Assembly (NCBI GenBank): GCA_003233095.1
Contig: QIKT01000091.1
Location: 1-41,413 of the forward strand
Length of the DNA: 41,413 nt
Origin: Oceanospirillales bacterium
Lineage (GTDB): Bacteria > Pseudomonadota > Gammaproteobacteria > Xanthomonadales > SZUA-38
Reading direction: 5' to 3'
The translations under genes and the position numbers were made by a program. Below are positions 8,015 through 16,228 of this stretch, piece after piece (within the stretch, counting starts at the first letter, position 1; every line of letters begins with the position of its first letter). The notes below the pieces were generated by a model that did not search any database, was not told the origin of the DNA, and saw only the letters and a list, made by a program, of their open reading frames with translations.

Positions 8015-8923
8015 TCACTCCTCGTGCCCCGGAATAGTCCCATCAGCATAGCGTGTCCGTAATAATTCGATCGCCTCTGCATTAAATTCCATTGCAGGAC
8101 CACCCGTCGAAAAACTGTCGATATAGTCTTCACGTGCCTTTTTCAACTGTTCTTTACGCATGCCTGCCATCATCTTATCTTTGACCTCTTCAAAGCCTTG
8201 CTGACGGGCAGGCTCTTTTTCACGCAGCATGATAATATGGTAGCCAAATTTGGTCTTCACGATGTCGCTGATTGGATCGTCTTTGCTGAGGGCAAAGGCA
8301 GCCTTTTCAAAACTTGGGACCATATTTCCTCGCACAACCCGTTGTAATCGACCCGCGTTATTAACCGCCGATGGATCTTCTGAGTACTCTGATGCCAACG
8401 CGGCAATATCTTCACCGTCTACAACACGTTGACGCAAGGATTGTATCCGTTCCAGAGCCTCCTCATCGGTCCGATCATCAACGGTAATGAGTAGATGAGA
8501 GACATCCACCGATTCCGGTAACACATATTGCTGTTTGTAAATCTGGTATTGCTCTTTTGCCAACGGTTCCAGGTCAGGCAAATCCATGTTAGCCAGATGT
8601 GTTTCGATCAGATGCTTGCTCATTAGCTTTTCAATGGCCTGCTGTATCTCTCGCTGAACCAATGGGTCTTCACCAATCATCGCCGCCTGAGCTTGCCTTG
8701 ACATAATTCGATGCATCATCAGCGTCTTGATATATTGTTGGATACGGACAGGATTATCCAACACGCCTGCTCGTGTGGCTGCCGGCACGTTGTTCATTAC
8801 CGCATCGATATCCTGCACATCAACGGATACATCACCCTGTTTTACAAGATACTCTTCTGCTCCGACTGGTGATAGTTGCACTGCTACTAATATCAGCAGC
8901 AATCTTCTATTCCTGAAATTCAT
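8015..8923 (-). CDS. Periplasmic peptidyl-prolyl cis-trans isomerase, parvulin type
   Basis: About 302 residues. An N-terminal signal peptide (MNFRNRRLLLILVAVQLSPVGA) targets it to the periplasm, followed by a helical SurA/PpiC-like N-domain. The parvulin domain is recognisable from SVDVSHLLITVDDRTDEEAL through LASEYSEDPSAVNNAGRLQRV, FEKAAFALSKDDPISDIVKTKFGYHIIMLREK. It probably assists folding of exported proteins; parvulins of this kind (for example EpsD-like ones) recur beside exopolysaccharide loci. It lies directly upstream of wzm on the same strand. A strong terminator hairpin sits only ~23 bases ahead of its start codon, so its own promoter or read-through is needed. A GGAG site lies about 11 bases before the ATG, a rather long spacing. 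Confidence 0.88.
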   Translation of the reverse strand: MNFRNRRLLLILVAVQLSPVGAEEYLVKQGDVSVDVQDIDAVMNNVPAATRAGVLDNPVRIQQYIKTLMMHRIMSRQAQAAMIGEDPLVQREIQQAIEKLMSKHLIETHLANMDLPDLEPLAKEQYQIYKQQYVLPESVDVSHLLITVDDRTDEEALERIQSLRQRVVDGEDIAALASEYSEDPSAVNNAGRLQRVVRGNMVPSFEKAAFALSKDDPISDIVKTKFGYHIIMLREKEPARQQGFEEVKDKMMAGMRKEQLKKAREDYIDSFSTGGPAMEFNAEAIELLRTRYADGTIPGHEE

Positions 8924-8940
8924 ATTCTTTTTTTCTCCAC

Positions 8941-8973
8941 AAAAAAACTGTAGATTGCAAGCAATCTACAGTT
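8941..8973 (-). terminator. Rho-independent terminator after the 337-residue exported protein gene
   Basis: Perfect 13-bp inverted repeat AACTGTAGATTGC / GCAATCTACAGTT with a 2-base loop (8946-8958 and 8961-8973). On the minus strand it is followed by a run of seven T (8947-8941). It ends about 30-60 bases after the stop at 9003 and just before the ribosome-binding site of the parvulin gene. Confidence 0.9.
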
Positions 8974-9002
8974 AGCTCAAATTTTACAAAGCGTTTGGCT
9001 TG

Positions 9003-10016
9003 TCAGTTCGTTGGTTTAACTAACCATCCACAAAGACCTGTACTATTCGTACAGCTAGTCGTACTTGGATCGTCTTCTGCTGCATTGATTGCATTCAGAA
9101 AGTACTGCTGTCCTTGTTCAAGCACGCACGAATTTCCAAAAGGTGAGTATGCCCAGTTAAAGGTACCCAGTCCCTCCATTCTACAGTTACCGAGTGCTGA
9201 AGAAAAATCACCAGGGCAACGTGAGATGGAGACTGTCAACAAGCCATTTCCAATCGCTGAAGGGTCATACGAAAATCCACCAGCAAGACGATCACAACCT
9301 GCCCCTGTGCACAAATCTCCAGTATTAAAGCCGATAGCAACATACTGATTAGGTATCATGCGTCCAACAATATTTACATTGGATAGTCCGGGCCACATGT
9401 CTCCGAAAAATCCTTCAAAGTTGTTGACCACATTTACCCCTGCGGTAAGCCCGACTCCCAATGGGTTATTCCGAACGGTGCCAACAGGAGGTGGTGCCGT
9501 AGCCGCGCAATCAGCTGGTGGGTTGAAGCCTGCAAAGTTGCCGCCGCCGCCAGTACTCTGAATGCTGATTGTCGCAGTCTCACTTACTTCCTGTGTACCA
9601 CTTGCATTACTGCAAAATAACTCCAGCGTCAAGTTGCTAGTCAAATTCGTTAAGGTAGTCGTAACTCCTGAATTAGACACGTTCGTTGACCGCCAGGCAG
9701 CATTGCCCTGACGGGCCTCGCAACTTTCTGCAAATTGATGCGTCCATCTTACCGTGGCATTCCCGCCGGATGGAACGGTAATGGCGCTTGTATTGTTATT
9801 GGTAAATATCAAACTAGCCGTAGGTAATGGGACGTCACTTTGACACATCAGATCACCATCAGTGCTGGTTACGGTAACATTCCCGTTTGCCTCTACAATG
9901 ACCTGTGTGTTCGAATCTAGATCGATGGCATTTCCATCAAGGATGAGCTGCTGTGCAGCAACGGTTGTTGACAGTGTGATGATCACTGAAATTATTATTC
10001 TTTTTATCCAAAGCAT
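9003..10016 (-). CDS. Exported protein of unknown function with Ig-like domain
   Basis: About 337 residues with a clear signal peptide (MLWIKRIIISVIITLSTTVAAQ). After a short β-segment (NTQVIVEANGNVTVTSTDGDL) comes an Ig-like region with the pattern SGGNATVRWTHQFAESCEA ... TLTNLTSNLTLELFCSN ... TATISI, seen in many bacterial surface-protein repeats, with two cysteines placed to form a disulfide. A glycine/proline linker leads to a C-terminal domain with many cysteines (LCTGAGCDRLAGGFSYDP, SISRCPGDF, SCTNSTGLCGWLV) that I do not recognise. It is rich in Asn, Thr and Ser and more AT-rich than its neighbours. A GAGGTAA site sits 7 bases before the ATG. The gene has its own terminator, so it is probably a single transcription unit. 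Confidence 0.85.
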   Translation of the reverse strand: MLWIKRIIISVIITLSTTVAAQQLILDGNAIDLDSNTQVIVEANGNVTVTSTDGDLMCQSDVPLPTASLIFTNNNTSAITVPSGGNATVRWTHQFAESCEARQGNAAWRSTNVSNSGVTTTLTNLTSNLTLELFCSNASGTQEVSETATISIQSTGGGGNFAGFNPPADCAATAPPPVGTVRNNPLGVGLTAGVNVVNNFEGFFGDMWPGLSNVNIVGRMIPNQYVAIGFNTGDLCTGAGCDRLAGGFSYDPSAIGNGLLTVSISRCPGDFSSALGNCRMEGLGTFNWAYSPFGNSCVLEQGQQYFLNAINAAEDDPSTTSCTNSTGLCGWLVKPTN

Positions 10017-10170
10017 GATTTCTTTACCTCGACAGTGATTATGTACAGATAGATTATCAACATTTTTGATTGCATTTGATCAAATTCCAATGCGCGAAAG
10101 CTGATGCATCATACCTCTTGATCTGTGTGAGATTACATAAATCTCCGTTAATATCTTGTTAATCCAAACG

Positions 10171-10201
10171 CAAAAGAGCGGAGCCATTTGGCCCCGCTCT
10201 T
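10171..10201 (-). terminator. Rho-independent terminator after the 506-residue exported protein gene
   Basis: GC-rich stem AAGAGCGGAGCC / GGCCCCGCTCTT with one internal mismatch and a 4-base loop, followed on the minus strand by TTTTG. It starts about 25 bases downstream of the stop codon at 10226. Confidence 0.85.
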
Positions 10202-10225
10202 GTCTTCTTTATCAAACGACCTAAG

Positions 10226-11746
10226 TTACAAGTCGATGATATCTCTATCAGATTTATGACGGAACAAACCAGCATAGTTAGCAATGGTCGTCGCGCCGAA
10301 ATTGTTGTTCTTCAGCACTTGAGCAGAGAAACCAGTCACGGGAAGTCCCGAATAGACATCTCCATCTTCATCGGTCAATGTACGACCCGCTTGTGCAGCG
10401 AAATCGATTGAAACCCAACCGTTCTCAAAGACACCACTAAAGGTGCTTTCGATCAGAGAAGCGAATATACCACTACCACCACCGAGTCCATCATCAAATT
10501 TGACGGTGTTAACTTCAAAGCAGAGTTGTCCACCAGTGGCTCCACCTGGAGCTGGAGGAGAGAATCCGCCGCCGCCTATGAATGGCTGTTCTTCTTCACG
10601 GTTATAGATCTGGAAGTCGAAGATTTCACAAGCGCCATCTCCAGCCGCATCCTCCTCACTGAATATATCGGTGAATGGCGCGCGTGCATTCATACCAACG
10701 ATGACTTCGTCAACGTACGCATTCTTGGTTGGGAAGGTGATTACCCATTCAGTCGACGCATCCAAAGAGGAATCCAAGGCATATTCGTTGTAGATTTCGT
10801 TATGCATGTAGACCGCTGAAACAGCATCAATTCCACGGTCCCAGTCAGAACTGACTGCCAGGCCTGTTGCCGGATCGAACACGATACTGTTCACAAATCC
10901 ATCAGCATCAGAGTCAAAGTCGGCATTGGAAAGAGATGGCTGCGTGCTACCTGGATTAGTGTGCGTAACAGTCTCAAAAAATGCGTTGATCGCATCAGCG
11001 TCGAAAGACACCTGGGTTCCTTCTCCGCCATTAATAATACTGGCTGAACCAAACAAACCGCCCGCTGGTGGATCTGTGTCGACGTTAGGATCGGCTACCC
11101 AATACTCACTAGCAAGCGGCACGCCTGGGGTGCGTTGTCCCCATGCAGCGTTGAGCTGTTGGCAATTATTAGGAATACCGCCAGTGTGTGTGGCTGCGCT
11201 AGCAGAGTCGTTCGCAGTATCATTGTTGATTTCAGCCATCTCGATCATTTCGAAGTGACCTTCGCGGGCTCGCGTCAAGCTATCAGGGCCTTCGTCGTTA
11301 TTGGCGCCGGTGTACTGAAAGTTTCTGAACGGGACGTATCGATCACCACTACCAAGCACTGGCAAAGGAGGTGCCAGAGCGGTCTGACCAATGATGTCCG
11401 GAACGGTGCATGAGTTGTCGCGGGTGACCAGGTTACCAGGGCCGTCATCGCTGATGCTGAATATCGAAGCTGTCCATACATCAAACGGCGACAGGTACAA
11501 GTTAAAGTCAAGAACCTCACGTGAGTTCCAGGCTTCCAGGTACCGGACTTTGACTGCTTTGACACGGTCGGTAGTGTTAACGATCGATAACAATGTCTGG
11601 TTACCGCCATTAACAGTGAAGTAGGGATAAATCAAAACCTGGCCAAGGCCGTCTTGGTTCAGATTAACCGCATTAGCAATACCAGCAAGACCAGCGACAC
11701 CGCCGATTCCTGCCATTACCGCTGTCGTTAAGGTTCTTCTTTTCAT
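10226..11746 (-). CDS. Exported protein of unknown function (GLGQVLIYPYFTVNGGNQT family)
   Basis: About 506 residues with a signal peptide MKRRTLTTAVMAGIGGVAGLAGIANA. The mature start AVNLNQDGLGQVLIYPYFTV, followed by NGGNQTLLSIVNTTDRVKAVKVRYLEAWNSREVLDFNLYLSPFDVW, belongs to a family I have seen as uncharacterised secreted proteins of marine gammaproteobacteria. The middle is rich in Asp, Asn and Ser, with DADSDADGFVN-like acidic turns that could bind calcium. The end shows no membrane anchor or sorting signal. The Shine-Dalgarno site AGGAG is 7 bases ahead of the ATG. It is flanked by a 271-base upstream gap and a good terminator, so it is likely a separately transcribed, well expressed gene. 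Function is unknown; a cell-surface or matrix role is only a guess. Confidence 0.86.
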   Translation of the reverse strand: MKRRTLTTAVMAGIGGVAGLAGIANAVNLNQDGLGQVLIYPYFTVNGGNQTLLSIVNTTDRVKAVKVRYLEAWNSREVLDFNLYLSPFDVWTASIFSISDDGPGNLVTRDNSCTVPDIIGQTALAPPLPVLGSGDRYVPFRNFQYTGANNDEGPDSLTRAREGHFEMIEMAEINNDTANDSASAATHTGGIPNNCQQLNAAWGQRTPGVPLASEYWVADPNVDTDPPAGGLFGSASIINGGEGTQVSFDADAINAFFETVTHTNPGSTQPSLSNADFDSDADGFVNSIVFDPATGLAVSSDWDRGIDAVSAVYMHNEIYNEYALDSSLDASTEWVITFPTKNAYVDEVIVGMNARAPFTDIFSEEDAAGDGACEIFDFQIYNREEEQPFIGGGGFSPPAPGGATGGQLCFEVNTVKFDDGLGGGSGIFASLIESTFSGVFENGWVSIDFAAQAGRTLTDEDGDVYSGLPVTGFSAQVLKNNNFGATTIANYAGLFRHKSDRDIIDL

Positions 11747-12017
11747 TTAAACACTCCTAACACAATTTATACAGGGCTTAAGCTTAGAGCTCCTAATGTC
11801 ACACTCTTATTACGATCAATGCCGCATTTATTGTGCGTACATTAGGCAAGAGCGTTGACATGGTACGATAATTAAATCACCAAATCAAACTTTATTTCGA
11901 CAGGAAAGAGGCAAGGGATTGCGATTGGTCATTGCGTGATACTCCCCCGTTCTCTACCACTTATCGCAATGCAGAGGATGAATGATTTCAGAGGAATCTG
12001 CAAGCCCTTTGGGGCGC
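11747..12017. other. Non-coding gap with the promoter region of the 506-residue protein gene
   Basis: This 271-base, AT-rich gap holds the leader of the gene starting at 11746. On the minus strand I see TATAAA about 20 bases ahead of the ribosome-binding site but no well-spaced -35 element, so no promoter is called. The short ORFs here have no protein-like features. Confidence 0.4.
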
Positions 12018-13448
12018 TCAATGGCCACTTTCTGCGTTTCTTTGTTGCGAGCGGCTCGATGGTGTTGCCAAAAGGGATGATTTACCCCGCTCCAGCGTCA
12101 GCAGAATCAGTATTGCCAGCATCCAAGAATTGACGCTCCATAACAGATAGCGAATTTCGGCGCTCGGTGCCAAAATCATCAATGACAGGGCGTGACCGAC
12201 GCCTGACAAGCACACAATGAGCGCAGGAACGGCCCCTGCTCGTTGCCGAAACAGCCCCAAGCACAGAATCAGACTGATCAGCAGATAACTCCAGGGTTTG
12301 AACAAGGGCGATTCAATCACTGCATCCAGGCCTTTGGACAGCGCCTGATGCAGAGCACTTTGATTCATAGCATGAAACGGATTGTCGCGGTAAGGGGTCA
12401 GCGCCCGAACCCGATAAACCGTTTCCGGCTTGGTTGGATCATCCTGCCAGCGAAGCAATTCTGCAAAGACCTCCAGCCGGTGTTCCAGATAGGCACCCGG
12501 AAAGCTCACCCATAAGTTGAGCCAGGCCTTGCGAATGGCAGCCTGTTGCTCCGAGCTGTACGGTTCCCAAAGACCTGAATGCAGTTGATGCGTGAGCACG
12601 GGTACGTTTGACCAGGCAGGCACATACGCTGACAGGGTCTGCTCGTTCATCTTCTCATTCATGGCGGTGAAGGCTGGCACCAGGTTTTGCTGCTCGCGGA
12701 CCGAGACTCTGGCCAGATCCCAAAGTGCCACGCTGGGAAACAGCGACTGTTGCCGCGCATCAGTGAGAGATTCGATGCTGATGCGAGCACCTGCTGCCAG
12801 CACGATGGCGCTCAGACCAATCAACAGCGGCTTGAACAAGCTGAGTAGATTAATTTGCCCAGTTTGTCGTCGCGGCCAACGGCCCCACGGAATCCAGAAC
12901 ATAACGATCATCACGCCTGCTGGAATCACCGCATCCGGGCGAAACAGGGTGCTGGCGGCAGCACAAGCACTGGCGGCCAATCGCCATTGACTGCGGTGTT
13001 CCGTCGACTGTACAGCGCGTAAAAAGAGTGCCGTTGCCCAGATCAGGCAGTTGAGCATCAGCACATCTTTCCAGATGTGAGGCACGATCAGCAGATTGAA
13101 GGGCCACAGACCGAAGACCAGCATGATCACAGCCAGCCAGATGGGCGAGAGTCCCTTCAACTGACAAAATAACACCCACAGGCCAGACCAGAACATCAAC
13201 ACCTGCAAAATAAACATGCCGCCCGGTCCGGGTAGCCAGTGATCGAGTCCTTGCCAGATCAGCGTCATCGTCACCGGTGACATACTGAAGTAATCCTGGT
13301 GTCTTAACTGCCAATATTGAAAGGCCGAATCATGACTCATGTAGCCTGGATAGAAGGCGACCAGATACAATCCAACGCCTGTCAAGGCTGCCAGACCGGT
13401 CACGCCCCAAGCAGATTGGACTGGGTCAGTCCTGCCCATCGAATCCAC
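12018..13448 (-). CDS. Polytopic membrane protein, GT-C glycosyltransferase-like
   Basis: About 476 residues with ten or more hydrophobic segments. The first loop carries YPGYMSHDSAFQYWQL, with an Asp after a first membrane helix, and later LWPFNLLIVPHIWKDVLMLNCL. This resembles the periplasmic-loop arrangement of GT-C enzymes that use polyprenyl-phosphate sugars, and of DUF6020-type membrane proteins. The C-terminus (RSQQRNAESGH) is soluble. The ORF-track start is a GTG (13448) with a weak GTGAG site; the in-frame ATG at 13439 is an equally good choice. It lies 48 bases downstream of the T2SS-operon lipoprotein gene, so may be its distal member. It could modify a glycan or a glycoprotein; the substrate is unknown. 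Confidence 0.8.
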   Translation of the reverse strand: MDSMGRTDPVQSAWGVTGLAALTGVGLYLVAFYPGYMSHDSAFQYWQLRHQDYFSMSPVTMTLIWQGLDHWLPGPGGMFILQVLMFWSGLWVLFCQLKGLSPIWLAVIMLVFGLWPFNLLIVPHIWKDVLMLNCLIWATALFLRAVQSTEHRSQWRLAASACAAASTLFRPDAVIPAGVMIVMFWIPWGRWPRRQTGQINLLSLFKPLLIGLSAIVLAAGARISIESLTDARQQSLFPSVALWDLARVSVREQQNLVPAFTAMNEKMNEQTLSAYVPAWSNVPVLTHQLHSGLWEPYSSEQQAAIRKAWLNLWVSFPGAYLEHRLEVFAELLRWQDDPTKPETVYRVRALTPYRDNPFHAMNQSALHQALSKGLDAVIESPLFKPWSYLLISLILCLGLFRQRAGAVPALIVCLSGVGHALSLMILAPSAEIRYLLWSVNSWMLAILILLTLERGKSSLLATPSSRSQQRNAESGH

Positions 13449-13496
13449 TAACTCACTGCTTGACAGTTAAGATCGCTTAAGAGCACAGGACAGTGA

Positions 13497-13925
13497 TCAG
13501 CTCTTCGGGACGAAGTACCAGATGCCGTCGCTTTGAATCCAGTTTTCCGTGAGCAGCTGGAATGCAGTCTGCTTCCCCACGCCGGGCATATGCGTGTTCA
13601 CCTCAAAATCAAGAAATACATCCGCTTTGCACAGCGTTTCAGATTCACACTCCTGACCGGTGTGCTTGCCTGCCAGCCAGTTGACGGTTTTTTGGTACAT
13701 GCGACGTTCGTAAGTGACATCGTCAATGACGCCACGGAAGCCCGGCGACAGATAGCGATAGGCGATTCTGAAGTTTTTCGATGCCAGGGCGTCCCAGCGT
13801 TCGTTGACGCGCTGCTCGAGACTGACGCCCTCGCCAGCCTCCTCATTTTTGGACGAAGTCGTGCTACAGCCGAATAACAGGCTGGTTGATAGCATGAGAA
13901 GGATCAAAGAGTTTCGATTAGTCAT
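13497..13925 (-). CDS. Small predicted lipoprotein at the end of the T2SS operon
   Basis: About 142 residues. The N-terminus MTNRNSLILLMLSTSLLFGCSTT is a lipoprotein signal peptide with lipobox LFGC; the residue after Cys is Ser, which favours outer-membrane sorting under the Lol +2 rule. The mature part (VNERWDALASKNFRIAYRYLSPGFRG, ending NWIQSDGIWYFVPKS) resembles NTF2-like or SnoaL-like small α+β domains, but I do not recognise a named family. It begins 5 bases after gspD with an AGGAA site about 10 bases ahead of the ATG, so it is very likely co-transcribed with gspD. Whether it acts as a pilotin for the secretin is inference only. Confidence 0.82.
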   Translation of the reverse strand: MTNRNSLILLMLSTSLLFGCSTTSSKNEEAGEGVSLEQRVNERWDALASKNFRIAYRYLSPGFRGVIDDVTYERRMYQKTVNWLAGKHTGQECESETLCKADVFLDFEVNTHMPGVGKQTAFQLLTENWIQSDGIWYFVPKS

Positions 13926-13930
13926 GGGGT

Positions 13931-16180
13931 TCAGTTCCTGTTTTTCTGGCTACCGATGCCCAGGCTGCTGCCATAGATCGGTTTGATTTCCCTGAGCTTG
14001 TCACGATACTCAGCGGTGATGTCTTTCGCTTCTTGCGGGTTGGAAATGACCGTCGGCGTGATGGTCACCAACAATTCCGTACGCGAGGATGTCGTTGAAT
14101 TGCGCCCGAACAACGCACCCAGCACAGGAATACGCGACAGCCCTGGCACTCCGGCCCGGCCCACTAGTTCGGTGGCACGAATCAAGCCCCCAAGTACGAC
14201 TGTTTCGCCACTCTGAACGGCAATCTCGGTATCAATACTGCGTCGAGCAACCGAGACATTGCCGTTGGCATCAGGCGCGCTGGATGGCTGGGAGAACTCC
14301 TGCTGCACTTCCATGAACACCATGCCACCGGGATTGACACGAGGCACGACGTTCAGGATCACACCGGTGTCGCGGAACTGCACGCGGGAGGTCGACAGAT
14401 TCGAGCCCGTGCCGGTATTGAATACTGGTGAGTTGACCGGAATCTGATCACCGACGTTGATATTGGCTTCGCGATTGTTCAGAACCACCATCGATGGCGC
14501 CGCAATCGTAGTGACTTCACTGGCTGAATCAAGAGCGGTGACCATGGCACCAATGTCTGCACCGCGAATCAGGTAACTCAGACCTGCGCTGCCGAGCGTT
14601 CCCGAGCGGAAGTCACTGATCGTACCCTGACTGTCAAACAGACCTCGCGTACTGGGTACGCGAGCAGGTGGCGTACTGGGTACGCGAGCAGGTGGCGTCC
14701 CAGAAGGCTGCAGGGCAAAGTCGTTCAGCGCGCTCTGCAGAAACCAGTCAACGCCGTAGGACAACTCGTCGTTGAGGACCACTTCAAGAATATTGACCTC
14801 GATCAAGACCTGCAAAGGCATGGTATCGAGCCGTTTGATGGCAGACTCTACCGAGTCATACTGTGACGGCGTTGCACGGATCAGCAGCGAGTTGGACTCT
14901 TCAACCGCAATGATGCTGATGTCTTCGCCACCGGCCAGAGAGACTCCTGAATTCTGGGTCGTGGCCGTATTGTTCTGTGTGCGTTGTTCCTGAGCGCTGC
15001 TGCGACGATCATTGATCGAGGTAATTTCACCTGTTTCAAGGCCTGGCGCAAAGGTGTTCGCTTGAGTACTGCGCTGTGATGAGCCGCTGCTTGAGCTGTT
15101 GCCGAATACAGATGACAAGGTATCGGCAAGATCGGCTGCCCTGACGTGCTTGACCGGATAGACATAGAGCCGCTCACCCGCTTCACTGCCACCTCGATCC
15201 AGGCGCATGACCCATTCTTCGGCTTTCTTCAGATACTCGACCTGCGGGGTAATCACCAGCACGGCATTGAGTCTTTCGATGGCCATGAAACGAAACATGC
15301 CGGCCAGGGGCGTGCCCGAGGCATCGCCAAAGACCGCTTCAAGCTCAGTCACGACGGTAGCCACTTCCACCCGCGCAATCGGATAGATGCCGACGGACAT
15401 GCCAGCCAACCAATCCACGTCGAACACCTCGATGGTCTTCTGATAGTTCATCAGCTCCTGCCGAGTGCCCGCCATAACCAGCATGTTGCGGGTATTGTCG
15501 ACCGAAATAATCGAATTCGATCGCGCATAGGGTTGCAACAGCTTTTCCATTTCGGTGGGCGAGATATACTTGAGTACGTAAGCACGGACTTCAAAACCGC
15601 GCTGACCGGCCATGGGGGCGGTAGTGATGGTCAGTTGCCCAGGGATGGCCTGTTCAATCGGCACGATGTGCCAGCGGTTTTCCAGCCAGACAGCCGCGGC
15701 ATTGTTCCAGGACAGCAGCATGTCCAGAATCGGCATGATTTCATCGGTCGTGACCGGCTCGGAGGTTGAAAAGGTGACATTGCCCGAAACACCTGGCGAG
15801 ATGACGTAACTTTCCTGACGCAGGTCACCCAGAATCAGCTTGACCACTTCCTGGAGCGCTTCACCCTCGAAGTTGAAGATTACCTCACCGTCACTGGGTG
15901 GGGCGCTCGGACGCGTGGACACTGCCTCGGTGTTGATGAACTCACCGGTTCCCTTGACGATTTCATAGCTGGCGCGCTGCTCTTCCATGGCCGCTTGCTC
16001 GGCCTCTGCTCCGGTCATCTCGATCGACTCGGAGCGTTCAGCCATGATGGGTTGTCCATCGGCGTCAACGCCGTGAAACGACGAGCTGTTGGTCGTTTTG
16101 GTCGTTGGTGGCGGAGTGCTGGCACAAGCGGCCAGAAGCCCGGCGCACAGGCTGATGATCCAGATTCTGTAGTGTGTCAT
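13931..16180 (-). CDS. gspD: Type II secretion outer-membrane secretin GspD
   Basis: About 749 residues, forming the ring channel of the T2SS in the outer membrane. The signal sequence ends in a lipobox (MTHYRIWIISLCAGLLAACASTPP), so it is a lipoprotein secretin, as in Xanthomonas XpsD. The N0 domain begins at VIFNFEGEALQEVVKLILGDL; N1-N3 repeats follow (FEVRAYVLKYISPTEMEKLLQPYARSN; ERLYVYPVKHVRAADLADTLSSVFG), with a Ser/Gln/Thr-rich loop in N3. The secretin core has VLNNREANINVGDQIPVNS, VGRAGVPGLSRIPVLGALFG and ELLVTITPTVI. An exact 8-residue duplication (PPARVPST twice) lies in the variable part of the secretin domain. It is the last structural gene of the operon, after gspN. Confidence 0.96.
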   Translation of the reverse strand: MTHYRIWIISLCAGLLAACASTPPPTTKTTNSSSFHGVDADGQPIMAERSESIEMTGAEAEQAAMEEQRASYEIVKGTGEFINTEAVSTRPSAPPSDGEVIFNFEGEALQEVVKLILGDLRQESYVISPGVSGNVTFSTSEPVTTDEIMPILDMLLSWNNAAAVWLENRWHIVPIEQAIPGQLTITTAPMAGQRGFEVRAYVLKYISPTEMEKLLQPYARSNSIISVDNTRNMLVMAGTRQELMNYQKTIEVFDVDWLAGMSVGIYPIARVEVATVVTELEAVFGDASGTPLAGMFRFMAIERLNAVLVITPQVEYLKKAEEWVMRLDRGGSEAGERLYVYPVKHVRAADLADTLSSVFGNSSSSGSSQRSTQANTFAPGLETGEITSINDRRSSAQEQRTQNNTATTQNSGVSLAGGEDISIIAVEESNSLLIRATPSQYDSVESAIKRLDTMPLQVLIEVNILEVVLNDELSYGVDWFLQSALNDFALQPSGTPPARVPSTPPARVPSTRGLFDSQGTISDFRSGTLGSAGLSYLIRGADIGAMVTALDSASEVTTIAAPSMVVLNNREANINVGDQIPVNSPVFNTGTGSNLSTSRVQFRDTGVILNVVPRVNPGGMVFMEVQQEFSQPSSAPDANGNVSVARRSIDTEIAVQSGETVVLGGLIRATELVGRAGVPGLSRIPVLGALFGRNSTTSSRTELLVTITPTVISNPQEAKDITAEYRDKLREIKPIYGSSLGIGSQKNRN
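14649..14696. repeat. 24-bp tandem duplication inside gspD
   Basis: Two identical 24-base units (GTACTGGGTACGCGAGCAGG plus TGGC) back to back, in frame, encoding PPARVPST twice. Each unit contains an inverted repeat around TGG (CGTAC-TGG-GTACG), so slippage or hairpin formation could change copy number. Confidence 0.9.
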
Positions 16181-16228
16181 GGTGCGGTAATGCCTTTGCT
16201 ATGTTTGGTGGTTGAGAGTTGACCGCGC

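Noticed and set aside
11747-11780. TATAAA as the -10 box of the 506-residue protein gene
   Set aside because: No -35 element with suitable spacing; kept only as a note in the gap entry.
15146-15769. 207-residue plus-strand ORF opposite gspD
   Set aside because: Antisense shadow of the N1-N3 region of gspD, no domain and no ribosome-binding site noted.
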